From: Comamonadaceae bacterium
Lineage (GTDB): Bacteria > Pseudomonadota > Gammaproteobacteria > Burkholderiales > Burkholderiaceae_C
Direction: 5' to 3'
Assembly (NCBI GenBank): GCA_947442105.1
Contig: CANEVH010000011.1
Coordinates: 1 to 64,000, forward strand
Length of the DNA: 64,000 bases
How positions within the stretch are numbered: the stretch's first letter is position 1; every line of letters starts with the position of its first letter. Shown one piece after another: positions 1 to 12,039 of the stretch. The translations under genes and the position numbers were made by a program. A model generated the notes under the pieces. That model was not told where the DNA came from. It made no database searches and saw only the letters and a program-made list of their open reading frames with translations.

Positions 1-149
1 ATTTGGTCATAGGCCTTGGCCTGCCCGCCAAACTTGGCTGCCAGCACCGTGGTGATGGCCGCTGTCAGCGTGGTTTTGCCGTGGTCAACGTGGCCAATCG
101 TGCCCACATTGACGTGGGGCTTGGTACGTGTGAATTTTTCTTTTCCCAT
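1..149 (-). CDS. tuf: Elongation factor Tu, N-terminal part (truncated by window edge)
   Basis: Reverse-strand translation [49 protein letters not shown]. Confidence 0.97.
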   Translation of the reverse strand, partial: MGKEKFTRTKPHVNVGTIGHVDHGKTTLTAAITTVLAAKFGGQAKAYDQ

Positions 150-248
150 TTTCAGACTCCGAAAAGTGATGAGCTCAAACTACAAAATACGACGCGCGTC
201 CGCTGAAAAGAATCACCCAGCAGCCACACTACAACCGACAAACAATGG

Positions 249-320
249 TGCCCATTGCGGGAATCGGACCCGCGACCTCTCCCTTACCAAGGGAGTGCTC
301 TGCCACTGAGCCAAATGGGC
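249..320 (-). tRNA. tRNA-Thr (GGT)
   Basis: Reverse complement GCCCATT...CTCCCTTGGTAAGGGAG...GGTCCGATTCC...AATGGGCA; acceptor and anticodon stems pair. Confidence 0.93.
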
Positions 321-369
321 GCTCGCACCTGCAAAAGCAGACCGAATAAAACTTCAATTTCCACTTGCG

Positions 370-443
370 TGGAGCGGGGTAGGAGAATCGAACTCCTCGC
401 TTTAGCTTGGAAGGCTAAGGTATTACCACTATACGAACCCCGC
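370..443 (-). tRNA. tRNA-Gly (TCC), CCA encoded
   Basis: Reverse complement GCGGGGTTCGTATAGTGGTAATACCTTAGCCTTCCAAGCTAAAG...TTCGATTCTCCTACCCCGCTCCA. Confidence 0.95.
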
Positions 444-508
444 GTGACACTGACGCCGCGCAGAGCTAGCACAATGGCTTGTCCCGCGCGCTATGCAAAC
501 TACTTCAC

Positions 509-594
509 TGGTGGAGAGGGCTGGATTCGAACCAGCGTACTCGTAAGAGGGCAGATTTACAGTCTGCTGCCATTAACCACTCGGCCACCTCTCC
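509..594 (-). tRNA. tRNA-Tyr (GTA), CCA encoded, long variable arm
   Basis: Reverse complement GGAGAGGTGGCCGAGTGG...GCAGACTGTAAATCTGC...GGTTCGAATCCAGCCCTCTCCACCA; Tyr-Gly-Thr-tuf order is the classic arrangement. Confidence 0.95.
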
Positions 595-640
595 AAACGT
601 GAACCCCGAATTATGCCATGAAGTCAAACATGGCCCCCAG

Positions 641-1435
641 CTATTCCTTGGCTGCCGTGCGGTGGAAATTGAGGATCGGCATGCGTCCAAACTGAATCGG
701 CGCTTGCCCGAGCGACTCGAACCAGGCTTGCGTTTGCGAAAAGTGATTGCATCCTAAAAACGGCGTGGGTGGCCGCAAGGCAGACAAAGGCGAGGGGTGG
801 TTGGCCGTAAGCACCAAGTGCCGCGCATCGTCAATCAGGCCGCGCTTGGCCTGGGCAGACGCCCCCCAGAGCATGAACACCAGACGCTCGCAACGCTGGG
901 ATAAGTGCTGAATGACCGCATCGGTCAGTGCCTCCCAGCCCTGCCCCTGGTGGCTGCCGGCTTGTCCTTCTTCGACCGTGAGGCAGGTGTTGAGCAGCAG
1001 CACGCCCGCTTTGGCCCATTCGGTCAGACTGCCCCCCGGATGCGGATAGTCAGGCGCGCATAGACCCAGATCACGTTGTAGCTCTTTGAAGATATTGCGT
1101 AGGGATGGCGGCAGCGGCACGCCGGGACCGACCGAAAAAGCCAAGCCTTCGGCCTGTCCACGCCCGTGGTAGGGGTCTTGCCCGAGGATGACCAGGCGCA
1201 CCGACTCTGGCGGGGTTAGCTCCAAAGCGCACAGGGGTTGCGGCGGGAACACCACGGCCCCAGCGGCTAGCCGTTGGCACACATACGCGAGCAAACGGAC
1301 TCCCTCAGGGGACTGAAAAAACGCATTCACCAAGGCCTGCCAACCCGGCGCAACGGGCCAAGCAGCAGGATTTGCCACCTGCAACTGGCTTGCCGCTACA
1401 TCCTCAGGGAACAGGCTCACGGACGATTCAGCCAA
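641..1435 (-). CDS. ung: Uracil-DNA glycosylase
   Basis: [24 protein letters not shown] and [11 protein letters not shown] motifs; start assumed at TTG near 1435, slightly overlapping trpC. Confidence 0.95.
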   Translation of the reverse strand: MAESSVSLFPEDVAASQLQVANPAAWPVAPGWQALVNAFFQSPEGVRLLAYVCQRLAAGAVVFPPQPLCALELTPPESVRLVILGQDPYHGRGQAEGLAFSVGPGVPLPPSLRNIFKELQRDLGLCAPDYPHPGGSLTEWAKAGVLLLNTCLTVEEGQAGSHQGQGWEALTDAVIQHLSQRCERLVFMLWGASAQAKRGLIDDARHLVLTANHPSPLSALRPPTPFLGCNHFSQTQAWFESLGQAPIQFGRMPILNFHRTAAKE

Positions 1436-2216
1436 ACAAGGCTGCGAGCGCCTCGCCCGGCTCAGGTGCACGCATAAACGCTTCACCCACCAGAAAAGCG
1501 TTGACGCCCGCTGCGCCCATGCGCAACACGTCGTCACGGGTCTGGATGCCGCTTTCTGTAACCAGAATCCGGTCGGCGGGCACCAGCGCGCGCAAGGCCA
1601 GCGTGGTGTCCAGCGACACCTCAAAAGTCTTGAGGTTGCGGTTGTTAATGCCCATTAGCGGCGTTTTCAGACGCAAGGCGCGCTCCAACTCTGCCTCGTC
1701 ATGCACTTCCACCAAAACCGCCATGTCCAGGCTGCGGGCGATGGCCTCGAAGTCCGCCATTTGCGCATCGTCGAGGCAAGACGCGATCAGCAGCACTGCG
1801 TCTGCGCCCATGGCGCGGGACTCGTAAATTTGGTAGGCGTCGACCATGAAGTCTTTGCGCAGCACTGGCAACTGGCACGAGGCGCGCGCTTGCTTCAAAT
1901 AGTCCACGCTGCCCTGGAAAAACTGTACGTCGGTCAGCACCGACAGGCAGGCGGCGCCGTGTTCGGCGTAGCTTTGGGCGATGTCCGCCGGAATGAACTC
2001 GGCGCGCAGCACGCCTTTGGACGGGCTGGCTTTTTTCACCTCGGCAATCACGGCGGGCAGGCCTGCGGCGATCTTGGCGCGCAGGGCGCCCACGAAGTCG
2101 CGGGTCAGCACGCGGGATTCGGCGTCGGCACGCATCACGTCGAGCGGCTTGCGCTTCTTGGCAGCGGCCACTTCCTGGTGTTTGACGGCTACGATTTTGT
2201 CCAGAATGTCACTCAT
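1428..2216 (-). CDS. trpC: Indole-3-glycerol phosphate synthase
   Basis: [20 protein letters not shown]..., [29 protein letters not shown]. Confidence 0.97.
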   Translation of the reverse strand: MSDILDKIVAVKHQEVAAAKKRKPLDVMRADAESRVLTRDFVGALRAKIAAGLPAVIAEVKKASPSKGVLRAEFIPADIAQSYAEHGAACLSVLTDVQFFQGSVDYLKQARASCQLPVLRKDFMVDAYQIYESRAMGADAVLLIASCLDDAQMADFEAIARSLDMAVLVEVHDEAELERALRLKTPLMGINNRNLKTFEVSLDTTLALRALVPADRILVTESGIQTRDDVLRMGAAGVNAFLVGEAFMRAPEPGEALAALFG

Positions 2217-2257
2217 TTTTTCTTGTCCTGAAAGGGGCGGGTAGTAGCGCAAAGAGA

Positions 2258-3301
2258 CTAACTGGCCAAACGCTGTGACAAAGCCACTAGCGCCAGCATT
2301 TTGGCCTTGGCGGCGCCGGATTCGATGGCGGCTCTGGCAAGCGCCACGCCGTCCATCATGGTGGGCGCCACATTGGCGGCATACAAGGCCACGCCAGCGT
2401 TGAGCGCCACGATGTCTTTGGCCGGGCCCGTCTGGTTGTCCAGCACGCCGCGCAGCATGGCCATGGATTGGTCGGCGGTTTCCACCTTCAGGGCGCGGTT
2501 GCTTGCCATGACCAGGCCGAAGTCTTCGGGGTGGATTTCGTATTCGGTGATCTGGCCGTTTTTGAGCTCGCCCACCAGGGTGGCGGCGCCCAGGCTAACT
2601 TCGTCCAGGCCGTCGCGGCCGTAGACCACCACGGCGTGTTGGGCGCCCAGGCGCTGCAAGGCGCGCACCTGGATGCCCACCAGGTCGGCGTGGAAGACGC
2701 CCATCAAGATGTTCGGCGCGTCCGCCGGATTGGTCAGCGGCCCCAGGATGTTGAAGATGGTTTTAATGCCCAGCTCGCGGCGCACCGGGCCGACGTTTTT
2801 CATGGCCGGGTGGTGATTGGGCGCGAACATAAAGCCCACGCCCTGCTCGGCGATGCATTGGGCGATTTGAAGGGGCGATAGGTTGATGTTCAGGCCCAGG
2901 GCTTCGAGCACATCGGCGCTGCCGCTTTTGCTGCTGACGCTGCGCCCGCCGTGCTTGCTGACTTTGGCTCCGGCCGCAGCGGCCACAAACATGGCGCAGG
3001 TGGAGATATTGAAAGTGTGTGCGCCGTCGCCGCCGGTGCCCACGATGTCCACCAGGTGGGTTTTATCGGCCACCTCGACCTTGGTGGAAAACTCACGCAT
3101 CACTTGTGCGGCGGCAGTGATCTCGCCAATGGTTTCTTTTTTGACGCGCAGGCCGGTAATGAGCGCGGCCATCATCACCGGCGACATCTCGCCGGACATG
3201 ATTTGGCGCATCAGGTGCAGCATCTCATCATGGAAGATTTCGCGGTGCTCGATGGTGCGTTGCAGCGCTTCTTGCGGGGTGATGTTGGATGAAGAGGACA
3301 T
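2258..3301 (-). CDS. trpD: Anthranilate phosphoribosyltransferase
   Basis: [58 protein letters not shown]. Confidence 0.97.
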   Translation of the reverse strand: MSSSSNITPQEALQRTIEHREIFHDEMLHLMRQIMSGEMSPVMMAALITGLRVKKETIGEITAAAQVMREFSTKVEVADKTHLVDIVGTGGDGAHTFNISTCAMFVAAAAGAKVSKHGGRSVSSKSGSADVLEALGLNINLSPLQIAQCIAEQGVGFMFAPNHHPAMKNVGPVRRELGIKTIFNILGPLTNPADAPNILMGVFHADLVGIQVRALQRLGAQHAVVVYGRDGLDEVSLGAATLVGELKNGQITEYEIHPEDFGLVMASNRALKVETADQSMAMLRGVLDNQTGPAKDIVALNAGVALYAANVAPTMMDGVALARAAIESGAAKAKMLALVALSQRLAS

Positions 3302-3349
3302 GGGACGCTTTCGGGTACGACGCTGGTCAGACGGGACAAACAATAAAAA

Positions 3350-4009
3350 TCAGGCCGGATTGTCCGACAAGGCCAGCTTCAGGCCAAAGCCGACAAACAT
3401 CAGGCCGGCCAGTTGGTCGAGCCGGTGCAGGCGGCGCTGAACCGCCGCGACGCGGCGCGCCATCCAGGCTGCCGCCAGCGCCCAGCCGATGTTGACCGGT
3501 ATGGCATTGAGGTTGAACAACACGCCCAGCAGGACAAAAGCCAGTGTCTTGTGGCCTTCGTCTGGGGCGATGAACTGCGGCACAAAGGCCAGAAAGAAAA
3601 TCGCCACCTTGGGGTTCAGCACATTGGTCCAAAAACCACCCATAAGCACCTGGCGCAAGGAAGCCGCTGGTGCGGTCGCGGGTGCGGGTGCGCCCAGCCA
3701 GGCGCCGGCTTTGTCGGCAGCCGGTGGGCGCGCCATCAGCAATCGCACGCCCGTCCACAGCAGATAGGCCGCGCCCGCGTACTTGAGCAGGGCAAAAGCG
3801 GTGCTGGAGGCAGCCAGCAGCGCGCCAACACCCACCGCCGCAGCGGCAATATGGACAAAACAACCCGCCGTGATACCCAGACCGGCCAGCACCCCGGCGC
3901 GCACACCAGCGCGCAGCGTGCTCGACACGATGTAGAGCACGTCCGGCCCGGGCGTCAGGTTGAGCAGCCAGCCTGCGGCGATGAACAGCAGGACTTGGTC
4001 GATGGGCAT
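3350..4009 (-). CDS. LysE-family translocator
   Basis: LLFIAAGWLLNLTPGPDVLYIVSSTLRAGVRAGVLAGLGI plus multiple hydrophobic segments. Confidence 0.9.
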   Translation of the reverse strand: MPIDQVLLFIAAGWLLNLTPGPDVLYIVSSTLRAGVRAGVLAGLGITAGCFVHIAAAAVGVGALLAASSTAFALLKYAGAAYLLWTGVRLLMARPPAADKAGAWLGAPAPATAPAASLRQVLMGGFWTNVLNPKVAIFFLAFVPQFIAPDEGHKTLAFVLLGVLFNLNAIPVNIGWALAAAWMARRVAAVQRRLHRLDQLAGLMFVGFGLKLALSDNPA

Positions 4010-4020
4010 CCGGCGCGAGT

Positions 4021-5103
4021 TCAGTACACCGCAGCCCGACCGGCAGCGGGTGCGCTGGCTGCCGCCTCGCTTTGGCTGAAGAAGGACTTGATCGCGTCCA
4101 CCGCACGGTCAATGCCCGCCGCGTCCACGTCCAAGTGGGTGACAAAGCGCAGGCCGATCAAGCCGGTTGCCAGCACTCCGCGCGCTTTGAGGAAGGCCAG
4201 CAAATCCGGCCCCCGGCCATCGGCCACGTCGACAAAAACGATATTGGTTTGGGCGGAACGCACTTGCAAGCCGTCAATGCCTTGCAAGCCCTGCGCCAGG
4301 CGCTGCGCCAGGGCGTGGTCGTCGGCCAGGCGCTCCAGGTGGTGCTCCAAGGCGTAACCCGCCGCTGCTGCCAGCACGCCCGATTGGCGCATGCCGCCCC
4401 CGGTCATTTTGCGAACGCGGTGGGCGCGGGCCATCAATTCTTTGCTGCCGCACAGCGCCGAGCCAATGGGCGCGCCCAGGCCCTTGCTGAAGCATACCGA
4501 CACGCTGTCAAAGTAGCTGGCAATGCGCCGGGCAGCCGCCGCCACGGCCTCGCGCGGCGCTGCGCTAGCGGCTGCGGCGTTGAACAGGCGCGCGCCGTCC
4601 AGATGCGCTGCCAGGCCGTGCTTGCGCGCCAGCGTGGTGGCCTGCGCCAGGTAGTCCATGGGCATGGGGTGGCCGTTCCAGGTGTTTTCCAGGCACAGCA
4701 ACTTGGTGCGGGCAAAGTGGCAGTCATCGGGCTTGATGGCGCTGGCAATGTCGGCCAGCGCCATTTGCCCGGAGGCGTTTTGCGCCAAGGGTTGCGGCTG
4801 GATGCTGCCCAGCACCGCCGCACCGCCGCCCTCGTAACGGTAGGTGTGCGCGGACTGGCCGACGATGTATTCGTCGCCGCGCTGGCAATGCGCCATCAGG
4901 CCGCACAAATTGCTTTGCGTGCCGGTGGGCATGAACAAGGCCGCCTCAAAGCCCAGCATGTCGGCCAAGCGCTCTTGCAGCGCATTGACCGAAGGGTCGT
5001 CGCCAAACACATCGTCGCCCAGAGGGGCGGCAAACATGGCCGCGCGCATGGCGGCGGTGGGCTGAGTAACGGTGTCGCTGCGCAGGTCAACTTGCTTGTT
5101 CAT
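4021..5103 (-). CDS. ltaE: Low-specificity L-threonine aldolase (PLP enzyme)
   Basis: VDLRSDTVTQPTAAMRAAMFAAPLGDDVFGDDPSVNALQ and SVCFSKGLGAPIGSALCGS. Confidence 0.93.
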   Translation of the reverse strand: MNKQVDLRSDTVTQPTAAMRAAMFAAPLGDDVFGDDPSVNALQERLADMLGFEAALFMPTGTQSNLCGLMAHCQRGDEYIVGQSAHTYRYEGGGAAVLGSIQPQPLAQNASGQMALADIASAIKPDDCHFARTKLLCLENTWNGHPMPMDYLAQATTLARKHGLAAHLDGARLFNAAAASAAPREAVAAAARRIASYFDSVSVCFSKGLGAPIGSALCGSKELMARAHRVRKMTGGGMRQSGVLAAAAGYALEHHLERLADDHALAQRLAQGLQGIDGLQVRSAQTNIVFVDVADGRGPDLLAFLKARGVLATGLIGLRFVTHLDVDAAGIDRAVDAIKSFFSQSEAAASAPAAGRAAVY

Positions 5104-5112
5104 GGGTGGCCT

Positions 5113-5688
5113 TTATTGCAAAAAGTTTTTCAGCATCGCGTGGCCGTGTTCGGTCAGGATGCTCTCGGGGTGAAACTGCACGCCTTCCATGCGCTGTGCA
5201 AAGGGCAGATGGGTGTGGCGCACACCCATGATTTCGCCGTCATCGGTCCAGGCGGTGACCGCCAATTCGGGGGGGCAAGTAGAGCGCTCAATCGCCAACG
5301 AGTGGTAGCGGTTCACGGTGAACTGCGCGGGCAGCCCGGCAAATACACCCTCTTGCGTGGTGCAGATGACGCTGGTTTTGCCGTGCATCAATTGCTGGGC
5401 ACGGATGATGCTGCCACCCAGCGCAGCGCCTATGGCCTGGTGGCCCAGGCAGACGCCCAAAATGGGCAGCTTGCCCATAAAGTGCTGGATGGCGGCCACC
5501 GAAATGCCGGCCTCTTTGGGTGAGCAGGGACCGGGCGAGATCACCAGCCGGTCGGGCGCGCGCGCGGCAATGCCTTCCAGGGTGATTTCGTCGTTGCGAA
5601 ACACTTCCACCTCGGCGCCGAGTTCGCCAAAGTACTGGACGATGTTGTAGGTAAAGCTGTCGTAGTTGTCGATCATCAGCAGTTTCAT
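5113..5688 (-). CDS. trpG: Anthranilate synthase component II
   Basis: [58 protein letters not shown]. Confidence 0.97.
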   Translation of the reverse strand: MKLLMIDNYDSFTYNIVQYFGELGAEVEVFRNDEITLEGIAARAPDRLVISPGPCSPKEAGISVAAIQHFMGKLPILGVCLGHQAIGAALGGSIIRAQQLMHGKTSVICTTQEGVFAGLPAQFTVNRYHSLAIERSTCPPELAVTAWTDDGEIMGVRHTHLPFAQRMEGVQFHPESILTEHGHAMLKNFLQ

Positions 5689-5690
5689 GG

Positions 5691-7277
5691 TCACTCCAAT
5701 CCCTCTTCCACCAGTTCGGCCGCACGCAAGAGCGCGCGGGCTTTGTGTTCGGTTTCGGCCCATTCCAGCTCGGGCACGCTGTCAGCCACCACGCCGGCGG
5801 CGGCCTGCACATAGAGCGTCTGGTCTTTGATGATGCCGGTGCGAATGGCAATGGCCACGTCCATGTCCCCAGCGTAGCTCAGGTAGCCGCAGGCGCCGCC
5901 GTAGATGCCGCGCTTGGTGGGCTCGAGCTGGTCGATCACTTCCATGGCGTGCACCTTGGGCGCGCCGGTCAGTGTGCCCGCCGGGAAGGTGGCTTTAAGC
6001 ACGTCCATACTGGTCATGCCGGGGTTGAGCGTGCCTTCCACGTTGCTCACGATGTGCATGACGTGGCTGTAGCGCTCGATGCAAAACGCGTCCGTCACCT
6101 TCACCGTGCCAATCTGCGCGATGCGGCCAATGTCGTTGCGCGCCAGGTCAATCAGCATCACGTGCTCGGCGCGCTCTTTGGGGTCGTTCACCAACTCGTG
6201 CTCTGCCGCCTTGTCCAGCTCGGGCGTGGCGCCGCGTGGGCGGGTGCCGGCCAGTGGGCGGATGGTGACTTTGGTGTCCAAGTTCGGCAAGGTTTCCTGA
6301 CGCACCAATATCTCGGGGCTCGCGCCCACCACATGGAAGTCGGCGCCGCCAAGGGCCGCACCGCTGAAGTTGTAGTAATACATGTAGGGGCTGGGATTGA
6401 GCGAACGCAGCGCGCGGTACAGGCTCAGGGGCGAGGCGGTGTAGCGTTTTTTAATGCGCTGGCCCACTTGCACCTGCATGAAATCGCCCCCGGCGATCAG
6501 CTCTTTGGCGCGCAGCACGGCGGCAATATAGTCGGCCTTGGCAAAGTCGCGCTGCGCCGGGTGGCCCGCGCTGGGCACCACGGCCGGGATTTGCACCGCC
6601 TGCGCCAGTTGGTTTTTGAGCGCCTGCAAGCGCGCGGTGCCGCGCGCGTAGGCATCGGGCGTGGCTGGGTCCACGTAGACCATCAAATGCAGCTTGCCCG
6701 AGAGGTTGTCAATCACCGCCAGCTCTTCGCATTGCAAGAGCAAGATGTCGGGGCAATGCAGTTCGTCGGGCGGGCAACTGGCCTCCAGCTTTTTCTCGAT
6801 GTAGCGCACCGCGTCGTAGCCAAAATAACCCGCCAGCCCGCCACAAAAGCGCGGCATGCCGGGGCGCAGCGCCACCTTGAAGCGCTGCTGGTAGCTGGCA
6901 ATGAAGTCCAGCGGATTCACAAACGAGGTTTCCACCACCACGCCGTCGGTCACCACCTCGGTGCGGGCCTGGGCGCCAAAGCCGCTGCTGCGCAATAGCG
7001 TGCGGGCGGGCAGGCCAATAAAGCTGTAGCGCCCAAAGCGCTCACCGCCCACCACCGACTCCAGCAAAAACGTGTACGGCGCGTTGGCCGTGAGTTTGAG
7101 GTAGAGCGACAGCGGCGTTTCCAGATCGGCAAAGGCCTGGGCGGTCAGTGGGATGCGGTTAAAGCCCTGGGCGGCCAGGGCGGCGAATTCGGTCTCAGAA
7201 GTTTGGGGGGTCACGACGGGTCCATGCCTTTTAGAAGTTCGGGGCGCAGGCTGCGCATGCCTTGTGGTGCGCAACAT
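5691..7277 (-). CDS. trpE: Anthranilate synthase component I (true start may lie about 60 nt downstream)
   Basis: [86 protein letters not shown]. Confidence 0.96.
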   Translation of the reverse strand: MLRTTRHAQPAPRTSKRHGPVVTPQTSETEFAALAAQGFNRIPLTAQAFADLETPLSLYLKLTANAPYTFLLESVVGGERFGRYSFIGLPARTLLRSSGFGAQARTEVVTDGVVVETSFVNPLDFIASYQQRFKVALRPGMPRFCGGLAGYFGYDAVRYIEKKLEASCPPDELHCPDILLLQCEELAVIDNLSGKLHLMVYVDPATPDAYARGTARLQALKNQLAQAVQIPAVVPSAGHPAQRDFAKADYIAAVLRAKELIAGGDFMQVQVGQRIKKRYTASPLSLYRALRSLNPSPYMYYYNFSGAALGGADFHVVGASPEILVRQETLPNLDTKVTIRPLAGTRPRGATPELDKAAEHELVNDPKERAEHVMLIDLARNDIGRIAQIGTVKVTDAFCIERYSHVMHIVSNVEGTLNPGMTSMDVLKATFPAGTLTGAPKVHAMEVIDQLEPTKRGIYGGACGYLSYAGDMDVAIAIRTGIIKDQTLYVQAAAGVVADSVPELEWAETEHKARALLRAAELVEEGLE

Positions 7278-7535
7278 CGCTGTGGTGAAAGAAATTCAAT
7301 TCACGCGGACTTCGGGGCCTGGTGGGGCATCCCGTGCCGGTCCGGCGCGCAATGCGCCTGGGCCGCTGGGGGGAGGCAAAAGACCGCAGTCTTCAGGCCA
7401 CCCGCACCGCGCCAGACGCTGGCAAAGCGTGCCAGGTCCGCCAGGGCCAGGCTCCCCGGTCGCTGCAACCTGTAATGCTGATGCGGTGGATAAACATGGC
7501 GTTCAGTGTAGCAAAGCGAATGGGCGGCGCCCGCC

Positions 7536-8756
<1,221 letters not shown>

Positions 8757-8836
8757 TTACTTTTTGGAAGAAATTTACATCTCCAGTCGCTTTACTTTAT
8801 ACTTTTCTTTACTTTTTCAAAGCTTGGAGGATTTGT

Positions 8837-9070
8837 ATGTCAGAGATTGCAGAAGTAGAAGCCATCGTGTCCAGCAAAGGCCAAGTCACCCTGCCAGCGG
8901 CCATGCGCGCCAAGCTAGGCATCACGGCGGGCTCGCGCATCCATTTTGAACTGCGCGGCAACGAGCTAGTGGTCAAGCCAGAGCTGCCCATGAGCGCTTA
9001 TTACGGCATGCTCAAAGGCTATGACCTCGGCGACATTGAGCCCGAGAAAGAGCCAGACCGGGAGTTTTGA
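8837..9070 (+). CDS. AbrB/MazE-type antitoxin (VapB-like)
   Basis: VEAIVSSKGQVTLPAAMRAKLGITAGSRIHFELRGNELVVKPE; immediately upstream of a PIN-domain ORF. Confidence 0.88.
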   Translation: MSEIAEVEAIVSSKGQVTLPAAMRAKLGITAGSRIHFELRGNELVVKPELPMSAYYGMLKGYDLGDIEPEKEPDREF

Positions 9071-9451
9071 ATGAACGTCGTTGATTCATCCGGCTGGATT
9101 GAGTTCTTCCGCGCTGGTGCCAACGGCCCAGTGTTCAAACCCGTGATTGAAGACCGCAACAACCTGCTGGTGCCCACCATCGCACTGTTTGAAGTGCACC
9201 GGGTGCTCAGCCGTAGTCTGGACGCCGACTTGGTGAACCGCTGCCTGGACGTGATGCGCCTGGGCCGCGTGCTGGACCTGACCGACGCGCGCGCCGTGGC
9301 CGCTGCCCAAATCGCCGCGCGCCACAAACTGGCCATGGCCGACGCGGCAATGTACGCCATGGCGTGCGAATTTGGCGCCACGTTCTGGACGCAGGACGTG
9401 GACTACCAAGGGCTCGACGGCGTGCGCTACCAGCCCAAACCAGGCGCCTGA
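9071..9451 (+). CDS. PIN-domain toxin (VapC-like)
   Basis: MNVVDSSGWIEFFR...FEVHRVLSR...LAMADAAMYAMA...ATFWTQDVD acidic PIN motifs. Confidence 0.88.
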   Translation: MNVVDSSGWIEFFRAGANGPVFKPVIEDRNNLLVPTIALFEVHRVLSRSLDADLVNRCLDVMRLGRVLDLTDARAVAAAQIAARHKLAMADAAMYAMACEFGATFWTQDVDYQGLDGVRYQPKPGA

Positions 9452-9477
9452 GCCGGGCGCCGGGCAAGGCTGCCGAC

Positions 9478-10170
9478 TCAAGCCAAGTTTTTGCGGAAAA
9501 ACGCCAGCGTCTTGTCCCAGGCTTTGGCGGCCGCATTGGCGTCGTACTTCAGGTACGCCAGGTTGTTGCTATCGGCCTCCTCGTTGGCAAACGCGTGCTT
9601 GGCCTCGTAGCGGTCAAAGGCGTAGGCCACGCCGGCCTCGGTGAGCTTTTGCTCTAAGGCGTCCACCCCGGCAATCGGGAACACATCGTCGTGGATGGCC
9701 CAGCTGCCCATGAGCGGCACTTTGATCTTGCTGGCGTCCACATATTCCAGGGGCGGGTAGCCGTACCACACGGCGGCGGCGTCCACCTCGGGCACGAAAA
9801 CGCTGGACAAGAGCGTCAAAGCGCCGCCCATGCAATAGCCGGTGACGCCTACTTTGGGTGCGCCTGCGGCTTTGAGGAACTGCACCGCACCACGGATGTC
9901 TTGGCTGGCTGCGTCGCCAAAGTTCAGGCCGTCCATCAGGTGCTTGGCCTCGTTTTCTTTCAGCGCTAGCTGGCCCTTGTACAAATCAGGCACCAAAGCC
10001 TGGTAGCCCTGCTGCGCCAGGCGTTCGGCCACGTGCTTGATCTGCGCGTTCAGCCCCCACCATTCCTGAATGACCACGATGGCCGGCGCCGCGCTGCCCG
10101 CAGCGGGTTGCACCAGATAGCCGGTGGCGCTTTGCCCGTCGGGGCGTGTGTAAGTGACCATGGAACCCAT
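9478..10170 (-). CDS. Dienelactone hydrolase family protein
   Basis: AIVVIQEWWGLNAQIKHVAERLAQQGYQALVPDLYKG; GVTGYCMGGALTLL. Confidence 0.92.
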   Translation of the reverse strand: MGSMVTYTRPDGQSATGYLVQPAAGSAAPAIVVIQEWWGLNAQIKHVAERLAQQGYQALVPDLYKGQLALKENEAKHLMDGLNFGDAASQDIRGAVQFLKAAGAPKVGVTGYCMGGALTLLSSVFVPEVDAAAVWYGYPPLEYVDASKIKVPLMGSWAIHDDVFPIAGVDALEQKLTEAGVAYAFDRYEAKHAFANEEADSNNLAYLKYDANAAAKAWDKTLAFFRKNLA

Positions 10171-10240
10171 ATCAAACTCCTTGAAAGTACCGTTAAAAAA
10201 TCTGAAAAAAAGCATTTAAACCCAGCGCAGCAGCCAAAGC

Positions 10241-10993
10241 TCAAAACCGCCCCGACAGCAGCGCCCCAAAGCCTGGAGCCCGCGCCTCCAAACCCAGTTG
10301 CTTGAGCAGGGACCAGGTGGTGCATACCGCGCTGGACACCACGGGCAGGCCGCTGGCCGCCTCAATCAGCGGAACGGCGGCGAGCGATGGCATTTGCACG
10401 CAGGCCGACGCGACGATGGCATCGGCACCCTGCACATTGAGCCGCTTCCAAAGCTCTGCTGGTGCTGCTGGGTCACGGGCGCCCACCAGCAAGTTGTCGG
10501 GGATTTCCAGCGACAGGCTGTCGATCACCTCAATGCCTTCGTTCTCCAGGTAGTTGATCACCAACTGGGTCAGGGGTTTCATATAGGGCGCAATGATGGA
10601 CACTTTTTTGGCGCCCATGGCCTGCAAGCCTTGCACCAAGGCGCCCGCGCTGCTGGTGACCGGAGCGGCCCCGCCATTGGCCACCGTTACCCCGTGCAAG
10701 CGCTGCTGCGACACGCGGTGGTAGCCCAGGCCCATGCTCATGATGGCCACCAAGCACGCGTAGGCCATGGCGTCCATGCGCGCGTCGGACAACTCCAGCG
10801 CGCAGCGGTCCGAGTCGCGGTCCATGGCGGCCAGTTCTTCGGCCGTCACCTCCATCATGCGCATGCGGCTTGAATGGAAGGTGAAGCGCTCGGGCAGAAC
10901 GCCCTCGCGGGCACGCAACATGGCGGGAATTTCGGTTTCCATGGTGGTGTTGGAACTGGGAACGATCAGGCCGATGCGGTAGGCAGTTTTCAT
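10241..10993 (-). CDS. Maleate cis-trans isomerase / Asp-Glu racemase-like
   Basis: RIGLIVPSSNTTMETEIPAML; SIIAPYMKPLTQLVINYLENEGIEV; IVASACVQMPSL. Confidence 0.82.
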   Translation of the reverse strand: MKTAYRIGLIVPSSNTTMETEIPAMLRAREGVLPERFTFHSSRMRMMEVTAEELAAMDRDSDRCALELSDARMDAMAYACLVAIMSMGLGYHRVSQQRLHGVTVANGGAAPVTSSAGALVQGLQAMGAKKVSIIAPYMKPLTQLVINYLENEGIEVIDSLSLEIPDNLLVGARDPAAPAELWKRLNVQGADAIVASACVQMPSLAAVPLIEAASGLPVVSSAVCTTWSLLKQLGLEARAPGFGALLSGRF

Positions 10994-11099
10994 GGTGGAT
11001 CGATGATTGCAGTACTTGGAATTGACCGAATTTTGGTGGGCTTTATTCATACCGTCCAATACATAATTCAGATTCATTCATAGCCTAAAGGTATTGATT

Positions 11100-11999
11100 A
11101 TGGAAATGCGGCAGTTGCGCTACTTCACCGTTCTGGCCGAGGAATTGAGCTTTACCCGCGCCGCCCACAAGCTGCATGTGTCGCAGCCGCCGCTGAGCTT
11201 TCAGATCGCCAGCTTGGAAGAAGAGCTGGGCGCCCGGCTGTTTGAGCGCACCAGCCGCAGCGTGCAATTGAGCGCGGCAGGCGCCGCGTTTTTGCCCCAC
11301 GCGCGGGCGGTTCTGCAGCGCCTAGAACAGGCACGCACCCAGGTGCGGCAAGTAGCGCAAGGCTTTGAGGGCAGCGTGCACATGGGCTTGGCGGGTTCGC
11401 ACTTCTGGGGGCCGTTGCCGCGCTTTATCACCGCGTTTCGCCAAAGCCGACCCAAGGTGGATGTGGTCTTGCATGAAATGATGCCGGCCGACCACCTGCA
11501 AGCGCTGCACGACGGGGCGGTGGACATCAGCCTCATGCGCAGTCCGACGGAGCACCCCGGCTTGCAGGCGCAGCTGCTCTGGCGCGATCCGGTGGTCGTG
11601 GTGCTTCCGCTAAGGCACCCACTTGCCGAGCGCACGCATATCGCCCTGCAAGACTTGCAAACCGAGGCTTTGGTGATGTTGCGCCCGGCCTCTTCGGTCT
11701 ATGCGCAAAAGGTGTTTGACGCCTGTGTGGCGGCGGGCTTTGTGCCCCGCGTGGTACAGCAAGTCATTGAGGCCCCCGCCATGGTGACCCTGGTGGCAGC
11801 CGGCTTGGGCGTGGCGTTGGTGCCCGCCTCGTTGGCAAACATTCACAGCCACGAGGTGGTGCTGCGCCCCTTGACGGACAGCACGCTCAACGGCGACGTG
11901 CACGCACTGACCCGCACAGGGGCGGCACAGCCTGCGGCCACGGAGTGTTTGCAAGCCCTGCTTCACTGGGCCCAAAGCCACCCCCTGAACGCGGGCTAG
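11100..11999 (+). CDS. LysR-family transcriptional regulator (BenM/CatM-like)
   Basis: MEMRQLRYFTVLAEELSFTRAAHKLHVSQPPLSFQIASLEEELGARLFERTSRSVQLSAAG; divergent from the isomerase gene. Confidence 0.93.
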   Translation: MEMRQLRYFTVLAEELSFTRAAHKLHVSQPPLSFQIASLEEELGARLFERTSRSVQLSAAGAAFLPHARAVLQRLEQARTQVRQVAQGFEGSVHMGLAGSHFWGPLPRFITAFRQSRPKVDVVLHEMMPADHLQALHDGAVDISLMRSPTEHPGLQAQLLWRDPVVVVLPLRHPLAERTHIALQDLQTEALVMLRPASSVYAQKVFDACVAAGFVPRVVQQVIEAPAMVTLVAAGLGVALVPASLANIHSHEVVLRPLTDSTLNGDVHALTRTGAAQPAATECLQALLHWAQSHPLNAG

Positions 12000-12039
12000 C
12001 GCATGCGCCCAAGCGCGGGTTTGCTGAGCTTGAACTTTT

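Noticed and set aside
16-757. Short ORFs overlapping the tRNA cluster
   Set aside because: The region is explained by three tRNAs and the start of tuf; the ORFs merely read through tRNA sequence.
4072-7000. Long + strand ORFs (4072..5523, 5745..6998) opposite ltaE/trpG/trpE
   Set aside because: Antisense shadows of clearly conserved minus-strand trp-cluster genes.
7217-7535. trp attenuator leader peptide upstream of trpE
   Set aside because: Looked for a Trp-rich short ORF on the minus strand between trpE and tgt and found none convincing.
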